Origin: Siphonodentalium dalli
Lineage: Eukaryota; Mollusca; Scaphopoda; Gadilida; Siphonodentaliidae
Length of the DNA stretch: 64,000 bases
Assembly: GCA_032622095.1 (NCBI GenBank)
Contig: CP136061.1
Location: 170,445,107 to 170,509,106, forward strand
Reading direction: 5' to 3'
Below are positions 31,619 to 46,588 of this stretch, in pieces; the first letter of the stretch is position 1; each line of letters opens with the position of its first letter. Under the pieces are notes generated by a model that made no database searches, was not told the DNA's origin, and saw only the letters and a list, made by a program, of their open reading frames with translations. The position numbers and the translations under genes are program-made.

Positions 31619-33674
31619 ACCATTTACATATATAGGTATCCCCACCACACATATATAGTTATCACCACCACATACATATATAGTTATCACCACCACACAC
31701 ATATAGGTATCCCCACCACATACATATATAGGTATCCCCACCACATACATATATAGGTATCCCCACCACATACATCTATAGGTATCCCCACCACATACAT
31801 ATATAGGTATCCTCACCACACACATATATAGGTCTCTCCACCACATACATATATAGGTCTCCCCACCACATACATCTATTGGTATCACCACCACATACAT
31901 CTATAGGTATCACCGCCACATACATATATAGGCATCCCCACCACATATATATATAGGTATCCCCACCACATACATCTATAGGTATCCCCACCACATACAT
32001 ATATTGGTATCCCCACCACATACATATATAGGTATCCCCACCACATACATATATAGGTATCCCCACCACATACATCTATAGGTATCACCGCCACATACAT
32101 CTATAGGTATCCCCACCACATACATATATAGGTATCCCCGCCACACACATATATAGGTATCCCCACCACACACATATATAGGTATCACCACCACACACAT
32201 ATATAGGTATCCCCGCCACATACATCTATAGGTATCCCCACCACATACATATATATGTATCCCCACCACACACACATATAGGTATCCCCACCACATACAT
32301 CTATAGGTATCCCCACCACATACATCTATAGGTATCCCCACCATTTACATATATAGGTATCCCCACCACACATATATAGGTATCACCACCACATACATAT
32401 ATAGGTATCACCACCACACACATATAGGTATCCCCACCACATACATATAAAGGTATCCCCACCACATACATATATAGGTATCCCCACCACATACATCTAT
32501 AGGTATCCCCACCACATACATATATAGGTATCCTCACCACACACATATATAGGTCTCTCCACCACATACATATATAGGTCTCCCCACCACATACATCTAT
32601 TGGTATCACCACCACATACATATATAGGTATCCCCGCCACACACATCTATAGGTATCCCCACCACATACATATATAGGTATCCCCGCCACACACATCTAT
32701 AGGTATCCCCACCACATACATATATAGGTATCCCCGCCACACACATCTATTGGTATCCCCACCACATACATATATAGGTATCCCCGCCACACACATATAT
32801 AGGTATCCCCACCACACACATATATATGTTTACTCGCCACACACATATATAGGTATCACCACCACACACATATATAGGTATCCCCACCACACACATATAT
32901 AGGTATCACCACCACATACATATATAGGTATCCCCACCACATATATATATAGGTATCCCCGCCACACACATCTATAGGTATCCTCGCCACACACATATAT
33001 AGGTATCACCACCACATACATATATAGGTATCCACACCACATACATATATAGGTATCCCCGCCACACACATCTATAGGTATACCCACCACATACGTATAT
33101 AGGTATTCCCGCCACACAAATATATAGGTATCCTCACCACACACATATATAGGTATCCCCACCACACACATATATAGGTATCCCAACCACATACATATAT
33201 AGGTATCCCCACCACACACATATGTAGGTATCCCCACCACATACATATATAGGTATCACCACCACATACATATAGGTGTCCCCGCCACATACATATAGGT
33301 ATCCCCACCACACACTTATAGGTATCCCCACCACATACATATAGGTATCCCCACCACACACATATAGGTATCCCCACCACACACATCTATAGGTATCACC
33401 ACCACATACATATATAGGTATCCCAACACATACATATATAGGTATCCCCACCATATACATATATAGGTATCACCACCACATACATATATAGGTATCACCA
33501 CCACATACATCTATAGGTATTCCCACCACATACATATATAGTTATCCCCACCACATACATCTATAGGTATCCCCACCACATACATATATATGTATCACCA
33601 CCACACACACATATAGGTATCCCAACCACATACATCTATAGGTATCCCCACCACATACATCTATAGGTATCCCC
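31619..33674 (+). repeat. 2,056-bp tandem module, second copy
   Basis: This copy matches the preceding module landmark for landmark (ATGTTTACTCGCC near 32,829; CATACGTATATAGG at 33090; second ACCATTTACAT at 32340). I noticed only scattered substitutions, such as a CACAC to CATAC change near 33,265. Super-repeat copy II has just one such module (37,128-39,183), so copy I gained or copy II lost one. Confidence 0.85.
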
Positions 33675-34340
33675 ACCATTTACATATATAGGTATCCCCA
33701 CCACACATATATAGGTATCACCACCACATACATATATAGGTATCACCACCACACACATATAGGTATCCCCACCACATACATATATAGGTATCCCCACCAC
33801 ATACATATATAGGTATCCTCACCACACACATATATAGGTCTCTCCACCACATACATATATAGGTATCCTCACCACACACATATATAGGTCTCTCCACCAC
33901 ATACATATATAGGTCTCACCACAACATACATCTATAGGTATCCCCAACACATACATATATAGGTATTCCCGCCACACACATCTATAGGTATCCCCACCAC
34001 ATACATATATAGGTATCCCCGCCACACACATCTATAGGTATCCCCACCACATACATATATAGGTATCCCCGCCACACACATATATAGGTATCCCCACCAC
34101 ACACATATATATGTATACTCGCCACACACATATATAGGTATCCCCACCACACACATATATAGGTATCCCCACCACATACATATATAGGTATCCCCACCAC
34201 ATACATATATAGGTATCCCCACCACATATATATATAGGTATCCCCGCCACACACATCTATAGGTATCCCCACCACATACATATATAGGTATTCCCGCCAC
34301 ACAAATATATAGGTATCCCCACAACACACATATATAGGTA

Positions 34341-37300
34341 TCACCACCACATACATATATAGGTATCCCCGCCACACACATCTATAGGTATCCCCACCAC
34401 ATACATATATAGGTATCCCCGCCACACACATCTATAGGTATCCCCACCACATACATATATAGGTATCCCCGCCACACACATATATAGGTATCCCCACCAC
34501 ACACATATATATGTATACTCGCCACACACATATATAGGTATCACCACCACACACATATATAGGTATCCCCACCACATACATATATAGGTATCCCCACCAC
34601 ATACATATATAGGTATCCCCATCATATATATATATAGGTATCCCCGCCACACACATATATAGGTATCCACACCACATACATATATAGGTATTCCCGCCAC
34701 ACAAATATATAGGTATCCCCACAACACACATATATAGGTATCCTCACCACACACATATATAGGTATCCCCACCATATACATATATAGGTATCCCCACCAC
34801 ACACATATGTAGGTATCCCCACCACATACATATATGTATCACCCCCACACACATATAGGTATCCCCGCCACATACATATAGGTATCCCCACCACACACAT
34901 ATAGGTATCCCCACCACACACATCTATAGGTATCACCACCACATACATATATAGGTATCCCAACACATACATATATAGGTATCTCCACCATATACATATA
35001 TAGGCATCCCCACCACATATATATATAGGTATCACCACCACATACTTCTATAGGTATCCCCACCACATACATATATTGGTATCCCCACCACATACATATA
35101 TAGGTATCCCCACCACATACATATATAGGTATCCCCACCACATACATCTATAGGTATCACCGCCACATACATCTATAGGTATCCCCACCACATACATATA
35201 TAGGTATCCCCGCCACACACATATATAGGTATCCCCACCACACACATATATAGGTATCACCACCACACACATATATAGGTATCCCCGCCACATACATCTA
35301 TAGGTATCCCCACCACATACATATATATGTATCACCACCACACACACATATAGGTATCCCCACCACATACATCTATAGGTATCCCCACCACATACATCTA
35401 TAGGTATCCCCACCATTTACATATATAGGTATCCCCACCACACATATATAGGTATCACCACCACATACATATATAGTTATCACCACCACACACATATAGG
35501 TATCCCCACCACATACATATATAGGTATCCCCACCACATACATATATAGGTATCCCCACCACATACATCTATAGGTATCCCCACCACATACATATATAGG
35601 TATCCTCACCACACACATATATAGGTCTCTCCACCACATACATATATAGGTCTCCCCACCACATACATCTATTGGTATCACCACCACATACATCTATAGG
35701 TATCACCGCCACATACATATATAGGCATCCCCACCACATATATATATAGGTATCCCCACCACATACATCTATAGGTATCCCCACCACATACATATATTGG
35801 TATCCCCACCACATACATATATAGGTATCCCCACCACATACATATATAGGTATCCCCACCACATACATCTATAGGTATCACCGCCACATACATCTATAGG
35901 TATCCCCACCACATACATATATAGGTATCCCCGCCACACACATATATAGGTATCCCCACCACACACATATATAGGTATCACCACCACACACATATATAGG
36001 TATCCCCGCCACATACATCTATAGGTATCCCCACCACATACATATATATGTATCCCCACCACACACACATATAGGTATTCCCACCACATACATCTATAGG
36101 TATCCCCACCACATACATCTATAGGTATCCCCACCATTTACATATATAGGTATCCCCACCACACATATATAGGTATCACCACCACATACATATATAGGTA
36201 TCACCACCACACACATATAGGTATCCCCACCACATACATATATAGGTATCCCCACCACATACATATATAGGTATCCCCACCACATACATCTATAGGTATC
36301 CCCACCACATACATATATAGGTATCCTCACCACACACATATATAGGTCTCTCCACCACATACATATATAGGTCTCCCCACCACATACATCTATTGGTATC
36401 ACCACCACATACATATATAGGTATCCCCGCCACACACATCTATAGGTATCCCCAACACATACATATATAGTTATCCCCGCCACACACATCTATAGGTATC
36501 CCCACCACATACATATATAGGTATCCCCGCCACACACATCTATAGGTATCCCCACCACATACATATATAGGTATCCCCGCCACACACATATATAGGTATC
36601 CCCACCACACACATATATATGTATCCCCACCACACACATCTATAGGTATCACCACCACATACATATATAGGTATCCCAACACATACATATATAGGTATCT
36701 CCACCATATACATATATAGGCATCCCCACCACATATATATATAGGTATCCCCACCACATACATCTATAGGTATCCCCACCACATACATATATTGGTATCC
36801 CCACCACATACATATATAGGTATCCCCACCACATACATATATAGGTATCCCCACCACATACATCTATAGGTATCACCGCCACATACATCTATAGGTATCC
36901 CCACCACATACATATATAGGTATCCCCGCCACACACATTTATAGGTATCCCCACCACACACATATATAGGTATCACCACCACACACATATATAGGTATCC
37001 CCGCCACATACATATATAGGTATCCCCACCACATACATATATATGTATCACCACCACACACACATATAGGTATCCCCACCACACACATCTATAGGTATCC
37101 CCACAACATACATCTATAGGTATCCCCACCATTTACATATATAGGTATCCCCACCACACATATATAGTTATCACCACCACATACATATATAGTTATCACC
37201 ACCACACACATATAGGTATCCCCACCACATACATATATAGGTATCCCCACCACATACATATATAGGTATCCCCACCACATACATCTATAGGTATCCCCAC

Positions 37301-39440
37301 CACATACATATATAGGTATCCTCACCACACACATATATAGGTCTCTCCACCACATACATATATAGGTCTCCCCACCACATACATCTATTGGTATCACCAC
37401 CACATACATCTATAGGTATCACCGCCACATACATATATAGGCATCCCCACCACATATATATATAGGTATCCCCACCACATACATCTATAGGTATCCCCAC
37501 CACATACATATATTGGTATCCCCACCACATACATATATAGGTATCCCCACCACATACATATATAGGTATCCCCACCACATACATCTATAGGTATCACCGC
37601 CACATACATCTATAGGTATCCCCACCACATACATATATATGTATCCCCGCCACACACATATATAGGTATCCCCACCACACACATATATAGGTATCACCAC
37701 CACACACATATATAGGTATCCCCGCCACATACATCTATAGGTATCCCCACCACATACATATATATGTATCCCCACCACACACACATATAGGTATCCCCAC
37801 CACATACATCTATAGGTATCCCCACCACATACATCTATAGGTATCCCCACCATTTACATATATAGGTATCCCCACCACACATATATAGGTATCACCACCA
37901 CATACATATATAGGTATCACCACCACACACATATAGGTATCCCCACCACATACATATAAAGGTATCCCCACCACATACATATATAGGTATCCCCACCAAA
38001 TACATCTATAGGTATCCCCACCACATACATATATAGGTATCCTCACCACACACATATATAGGTCTCTCCACCACATACATATATAGGTCTCCCCACCACA
38101 TACATCTATTGGTATCACCACCACATACATATATAGGTATCCCCGCCACACACATCTATAGGTATCCCCAACACATACATATATAGGTATCCCCGCCACA
38201 CACATCTATAGGTATCCCCACCACATACATATATAGGTATCCCCGCCACACACATCTATAGGTATCCCCACCACATACATATATAGGTATCCCCGCCACA
38301 CACATATATAGGTATCCCCACCACACACATATATATGTTTACTCGCCACACACATATATAGGTATCACCACCACACACATATATAGGTATCCCCACCACA
38401 CACATATATAGGTATCACCACCACATACATATATAGGTATCCCCACCACATATATATATAGGTATCCCCGCCACACACATCTATAGGTATCCTCGCCACA
38501 CACATATATAGGTATCACCACCACATACATATATAGGTATCCACACCACATACATATATAGGTATCCCCGCCACACACATCTATAGGTATACCCACCACA
38601 TACGTATATAGGTATTCCCGCCACACAAATATATAGGTATCCTCACCACACACATATATAGGTATCCCCACCACACACATATATAGGTATCCCAACCACA
38701 TACATATATAGGTATCCCCACCACACACATATGTAGGTATCCCCACCACATACATATATAGGTATCACCACCACACACATATAGGTATCCCCGCCACATA
38801 CATATAGGTATCCCCACCACACACATATAGGTATCCCCACCACATACATATAGGTATCCCCACCACACACATATAGGTATCCCCACCACACACATCTATA
38901 GGTATCACCACCACATACATATATAGGTATCCCAACACATACATATATAGGTATCCCCACCATATACATATATAGGTATCACCACCACATACATATATAG
39001 GTATCACCACCACATACATCTATAGGTATCCCCACCACATACATATATAGGTATCCCCACCACATACATCTATAGGTATCCCCACCACATACATATATAT
39101 GTATCACCACCACACACACATATAGGTATCCCAACCACATACATCTATAGGTATCCCCACCACATACATCTATAGGTATCCCCACCATTTACATATATAG
39201 GTATCCCCACCACACATATATAGGTATCACCACCACATACATATATAGGTATCACCACCACACACATATAGGTATCCCCACCACATACATATATAGGTAT
39301 CCCCACCACATACGTATATAGGTATCCTCACCACACACATATATAGGTCTCTCCACCACATACATATATAGGTATCCTCACCACACACATATATAGGTCT
39401 CTCCACCACATACATATATAGGTCTCCCCACAACATACAT
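34341..39440 (+). repeat. Block B super-repeat, copy II (about 5.1 kb)
   Basis: This copy repeats copy I at a 7,640- and then 7,565-bp offset through its 721-995-721-1335 series (35,412-39,183). It then follows copy I at 5,509 bp (= 7,565 minus 2,056), because it contains only one 2,056-bp module. Confidence 0.8.
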
Positions 39441-41030
39441 CTATAGGTATCCCCAACACATACATATATAGGTATCCCCGCCACACACATCTATAGGTAT
39501 CCCCACCACATACATATATAGGTATCCCCGCCACACACATCTATAGGTATCCCCACCACATACATATATAGGTATCCCCGCCACACACATATATAGGTAT
39601 CCCCACCACACACATATATATGTATACTCGACACACACATATATAGGTATCACCACCACACACATATATAGGTATCCCCACCACATACATATATAGGTAT
39701 CCCCACCACATACATATATAGGTATCCCCACCACATATATATATAGGTATCCCCGCCACACACATCTATAGGTATCCCCACCACATACATATATAGGTAT
39801 TCCCGCCACACAAATATATAGGTATCCCCACAACACACATATATAGGTATCCTCACCACACACATATATAGGTATCACCACCATATACATATATAGGTAT
39901 CCCCACCACATGCATATATAGGTATCCCCACCACACACATATATAGGTATCCCCACCACATGCATATATAGGTATCCCCACCACACACATATGTAGGTAT
40001 CCCCACCACATACATATATGTATCACCACCACACACATATAGGTATCCCCGCCACATACATATGGGTATCCCCACAACACACATATAGGTATCCCCACCA
40101 CACACATCTATAGGTATCACCACCACATACATATATAGGTATCCCAACACATACATATATAGGTATCTCCACCATATACATATATAGGCATCCCCACCAC
40201 ATATATATATAGGTATCCCCACCACATACATCTATAGGTATCCCCACCAAATACATATATTGGTATCCCCACCACATACATATATAGGTATCCCCACCAC
40301 ATACATATATAGGTATCCCCACCACATACATCTATAGGTATCACCGCCACATACATCTATAGGTATCCCCACCACATACATATATAGGTATCCCCGCCAC
40401 ACACATATATAGGTATCCCCACCACACACATATATAGGTATCACCACCACACACATATATAGGTATCCCCGCCACATACATCTATAGGTATCCCCACCAC
40501 ATACATATATATGTAACACCACCACACAAACATATAGGTATCCCCACCACATACATCTATAGGTATCCCCACCACATACATCTATAGGTATCCCCACCAT
40601 TTACATATATAGGTATCCCCACCACACATATATAGGTATCACCACCACATACATATATAGGTATCACCACCACACACATATAGGTATCCCCACCACATAC
40701 ATATATAGGTATCCCCACCACATACATATATAGGTATCCCCACCACATACATCTATAGGTATCCCCACCACATACATATATAGGTATCCTCACCACACAC
40801 ATATATAGGTCTCTCCACCACATACATATATAGGTCTCCCCACCACATACATCTATTGGTATCACCACCACATACATATATAGGTATCCCCGCCACACAC
40901 ATCTATAGGTATCCCCAACACATACATATATAGGTATCCCCACCACACACATATATAGGTATCACCACCACACACATATATAGGTATCCCCGCCACATAC
41001 ATGTATAGGTATCCCCACCATATACATATA
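39441..41030 (+). repeat. Block B super-repeat, copy III (partial)
   Basis: The super-repeat starts a third time here. The 1412-bp step from 39184 to 40596 equals the 26435 to 27847 step, an offset of 12,749 bp. At about 41.0 kb the pattern changes to block C variants, for example AGATATCCCCACCATATAC at 41082. Confidence 0.7.
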
Positions 41031-42910
41031 TAGGTATCACCACCACACACATATATAGGTATCCCCACCACATACATATATAGATATCCCCACCATATAC
41101 ATCTATATGTATCCCCACCACACACATATATAGGTATCCCCACCACATACATATATAAGTATCCCCACCACATACATATATAGGTATCCCCACCACATAC
41201 ATCTATAGGTATCCCCTCCACATACATATATAGGTATCCCCACCACATACATCTATAGGTATTCCCACCACATACATATATAGGTATCCCCACCACATAC
41301 ATCTATAGGTATCCCCTCCACATACATCTATAGGTATCCCCTCCACATACATATATAGGTATCCCCACTACATTCAACTATAGGTATTTCCAACACATAC
41401 ATATATAGGTATCCCCACCACATACATCTATAGGTTATCCCTCCACATACATATATAGGTATCCCCACCACATACATCTATAGGTATTCCCACCACATAC
41501 ATATATAGGTATCACCACCACATACATATATAGGTATCCTCACCACATACATATATAGGTAACCCCACCCCATACATATATAGGTACCCTCACAACACAC
41601 ATCTATAGGTATCCTCACCGCACACATATATAGGTATCCCCGCCTCACACATATATAGGTATCCCCACCACACACATATATAGGTATCCCCACCACACAC
41701 ATGTATAGGTATCACCACCACATACATATATAGGTATCCCCACCGCATACATATATAGGTATCCCCAACACATACATATATAGGTATCCCCACCACATAC
41801 ATATATAGGTATCCCTACCACATACATCTATAGGTTTCGCCACCACATACATATATGGGTATCCCCACCACATACATCTATAGGTATCCCCACCACATAC
41901 ATATATAGGTATAACCACCACACACATATATAGGTATCCCCACCACATACATATAAAGGTATTCCCACCACATACATCTATAGGTATCCCCACCACATAC
42001 ATATATAGGTATCGCCACCACACATATATATGTATCACCACCACATACATATATAGGTATCACCACCACACACATATAGGTATCCCCACCACATACATCT
42101 ATAGGTATCCCCACCACATACATATATAGGTATCCCCGCCACACACATATATAGGTATCCCCACCACACACATATATAGGTATCACCACCACACACATAT
42201 ATAGATATCCCCGCCACATACATATATAGGTATCACCACCACACACATATATAGGTATCCCCACCACATACATATATAGGTATCACCACCACATACATAT
42301 ATAGGTATCACCACCACATACATATATAGGTATCCCCGCCACATACATATATAGGTATCACCACCACACACATATATAAGTCTCCCCACCACACACATAT
42401 ATAGGTATCCCCGCCACATACATATATAAGTATCATCACATCACACATATATAGGTCTCCCCACCACATACATCTATAGGTATCCCCACCATACACATCT
42501 ATAGGTATCCCCGCCACACACATCTATATGTATCCCCACCACATACATATATAGGTATCCCCACCACACACATATGTAGGTATCCCCTACACATACATAT
42601 ATAGGTATCACCACCACACACATATAGGTATCTCCGCCACATACATACAGGTATCCCCACCACACACATATAGGTATCCCCACCTCACACATCTATAGGT
42701 ATCACCACCACATACATATATAGATATCCCCACCACATACATATATAGGTATCCCCACCACATTCATATATAGGTATCCCCACCACATACATATATAGGT
42801 ATCCCCACCACATACATCTATAGGTATCCCCACCACATACATATATATGTATCCCCACCACATACATATATAGGTATCCCCACCACATACATATATAGGT
42901 ATCCCCACCA
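41031..42910 (+). repeat. Block C module, first copy of the 5.4-kb-spaced pair
   Basis: Landmarks in order are AGATATCCCCACCATATAC (41082), a run of TCCCCTCCACATAC units at 41.2-41.5 kb, and GGTACCCTCAC (41583). The same order recurs 5.3-5.5 kb downstream. The variant TATAGGTTATCCCTCC near 41,430 is private to this copy. Confidence 0.78.
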
Positions 42911-43977
42911 CATGCATCTATAGGTATCCCCGCCACACACATATATAGGTATCCCCACCACACACATATATAGCTATCACCGCCACACACATCTATAGGT
43001 ATCTCCATCACATACATATATAGGTATCCCCACCACATACATCTATAGGTATCCCCACCACATACATATATAGGTATCACCACCACATACATATATAGGT
43101 ATCCCCACCACATACATATATAGGTATCCCCACCACATACATATATAGGTATCCCCACCACACACATCTATAGGTATCCTCACCACACACATATATAGGT
43201 ATCCCCGCCACACACATATATAGGTATCCCCACCACACACATATATAGGTATCCCCGCCACACACATATATAGGTATCCCCACCACATACATATATAGGT
43301 ATTCCCGCCACACAAATATATAGGTATCCCCACAACACACATATATAGGTATCCTCACCACACACATATATAGGTATCACCACCATATACATATATAGGT
43401 ATCCCCACCACATACATATATAGGTATCCCCACCACACACATATATAGGTATCCCCCACCACATACATATATAGGTATCCCCACCACACACATATGTAGG
43501 TATCCCCACCACATACATATATGTATCACCACCACACACATATAGGTATCCCCGCCACATACATATAGGTATCCCCACCACACACATATAGGTATCCCCA
43601 CCACACACATCTATAGGTATCACCACCACATACATATATAGGTATCCCAACACATACATATATAGGTATCTCCACCATATACATATATAGGCATCCCCAC
43701 CACATATATATATAGGTATCCCCACCACATACATCTATAGGTATCCCCACCACATACATATATTGGTATCCCCACCACATACATATATAGGTATCCCCAC
43801 CACATACATATATAGGTATCCCCACCACATACATCTATAGGTATCACCGCCACATACATCTATAGGTATCCCCACCACATACATATATAGGTATTCCCGA
43901 CACACACATATATAGGTATCCCTACCACACACATATATAGGTATCCCCACCACATACATATATAGGTATCCCCACCA
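42911..43977 (+). repeat. 1,067-bp tandem repeat, first copy
   Basis: The rare CATGCATCTATAGG is at 42911 and again at 43978. The rare TTCCCGACACACAC is at 43894 and again at 44961. Both pairs are exactly 1,067 bp apart, showing a direct tandem duplication. The - strand ORFs inside are displaced by the same distance. Confidence 0.88.
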
Positions 43978-45010
43978 CATGCATCTATAGGTATCCCCGC
44001 CACACACATATATAGGTATCCCCACCACACACATATATAGCTATCACCGCCACACACATCTATAGGTATCTCCATCACATAAATATATAGGTATCCCCAC
44101 CACATACATCTATAGGTATCCCCACCACATACATATATAGGTATCACCACCACATACATATATAGGTATCCCCACCACATACATATATAGGTATCCCCAC
44201 CACATACATATATAGGTATCCCCACCACACACATCTATAGGTATCCTCATCACACACATATATAGGTATCCCCGCCACACACATATATAGGTATCCCCAC
44301 CACACACATATATAGGTATCCCCGCCACACACATATATAGGTATCCCCACCACATACATATATAGGTATTCCCGCCACACAAATATATAGGTATCCCCAC
44401 AACACACATATATAGGTATCCTCACCACACACATATATAGGTATCACCACCATATACATATATAGGTATCCCCACCACATACATATATAGGTATCCCCAC
44501 CACACACATATATAGGTATCCCCCACCACATACATATATAGGTATCCCCACCACACACATATGTAGGTATCCCCACCACATACATATATGTATCACCACC
44601 ACACACATATAGGTATCCCCGCCACATACATATAGGTATCCCCACCACACACATATAGGTATCCCCACCACACACATCTATAGGTATCACCACCACATAC
44701 ATATATAGGTATCCCAACACATACATATATAGGTATCTCCACCATATACATATATAGGCATCCCCACCACATATATATATAGGTATCCCCACCACATACA
44801 TCTATAGGTATCCCCACCACATACATATATTGGTATCCCCACCACATACATATATAGGTATCCCCACCACATACATATATAGGTATCCCCACCACATACA
44901 TCTATAGGTATCACCGCCACATACATCTATAGGTATCCCCACCACATACATATATAGGTATTCCCGACACACACATATATAGGTATCCCTACCACACACA
45001 TATATAGGTA
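43978..45010 (+). repeat. 1,067-bp tandem repeat, second copy
   Basis: This copy follows the first at a 1,067-bp offset until shortly after TTCCCGACACACAC (44961). There, near 45,010, it switches from ATCCCCACC to ATCACCACC units and continues as block B-like sequence. The differences I noticed are scattered single bases, for example CTCACCAC to CTCATCAC near 44,246. Confidence 0.86.
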
Positions 45011-46588
45011 TCACCACCACACACATATATAGGTATCCCCGCCACATACATCTATAGGTATCCCCACCACATACATATATATGTATCACCACCACACACA
45101 CATATAGGTATCCCCACCACATACATCTATAGGTATCCCCACCACATACATCTATAGGTATCCCCACCATTTACATATATAGGTATCCCCACCACACATA
45201 TATAGGTATCACCACCACATACATATATAGGTATCACCACCACACACATATAGGTATCCCAACCACATACATATATAGGTATCCCCACCACATACATATA
45301 TAGGTATCCCCACCACATACATCTATAGGTATCCCCACCACATACATATATAGGTATCCTCACCACACACATATATAGGTCTCTCCACCACATACATATA
45401 TAGGTCTCCCCACCACATACATCTATTGGTATCACCACCACATACATATATAGGTATCCCCGCCACACACATCTATAGGTATCCCCAACACATACATATA
45501 TAGGTATCCCCGCCACACACATCTATAGGTATCCCCACCACATACATATATAGGTATCCCCGCCACACACATCTATAGGTATCCACACCACATACATATA
45601 TAGGTATCCCCGCCACACACATATATAGGTATCCCCACCACACACATATATATGTATACTCGCCACACACATATATAGGTATCACCACCACACACATATA
45701 TAGGTATCCCCACCACATACATATATAGGTATCCCCACCACATACATATATAGGTATCCCCACCACATATATATATAGTTATCCCCGCCACACACATCTA
45801 TAGGTATCCCCACCACATACATATATAGGTATTCCCGCCACACAAATATATAGGTATCCCCACAACACACATATATAGGTATCCTCACCACACACATATA
45901 TAGGTATCACCACCACATACATATATAGGTATCCCCACCACATATATATAGGTATCCCCACCACACACATATATAGGTATCCCCACCACATACATATATA
46001 GGTATCCTCACCACACACATATGTAGGTATCCCCACCACATACATATATGTATCACCACCACACACATATAGGTATCCCCGCCACATACATATAGGTATC
46101 CCCACCACACACATATAGGTATCCCCACCGCACACATCTATAGGTATCACCACCACATACATATATAGGTATCCCAACACATACATATATAGGTATCTCC
46201 ACCATATACATATATAGGTATCCCCACCACATACATATATAGGTATCCCCACCACATACATCTATAGGTAACCCCACCACATACATATATTGGTATCCCC
46301 ACCACATACACATATAGGTATCCCCACCACATACATATATAGGTATCCCCACCACATACATCTATAGGTATTACCGCAACATACATCTATAGGTATCCCC
46401 ACCACATACATATATAGGTATCCCCGCCACACACATATATAGGTATCCCCACCACACACATATATAGGTAACACCACCACACATATATAGGTATCCCCAC
46501 CACATACATATATATGTATCCCCACCACATACATATATAGGTATCACCACCACACACATATATAGGTATCCCCACCACATACATATAT
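45011..46588 (+). repeat. Block B-type module embedded in block C
   Basis: This segment carries the block B anchor ACCATTTACAT (45166) and the ATGTATACTCGCC variant (about 45,654). It is collinear with about 40.5-41.0 kb and then with about 34.0-34.3 kb. It shows that modules have been exchanged between neighbouring blocks. Confidence 0.75.

Larger units (their letters stand above)
26701..34340 (+). repeat. Block B super-repeat, copy I (about 7.6 kb)
   Basis: The anchor used in block B is ACCATTTACAT, at 26435, 27847, 28568, 29563, 30284, 31619, 32340, 33675, 35412, 36133, 37128, 37849, 39184 and 40596. Steps are 1412, 721, 995, 721, 1335, 721, 1335, 1737, 721, 995, 721, 1335 and 1412 bp. 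The 721-995-721-1335 series occurs twice, offset by exactly 7,565 bp (7,640 bp before about 27.1 kb, a difference of three units). Copy I additionally contains a second 2,056-bp module. The 360 bp before it (26,341-26,700) is ordinary satellite carrying the first block B anchor. Confidence 0.82.
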
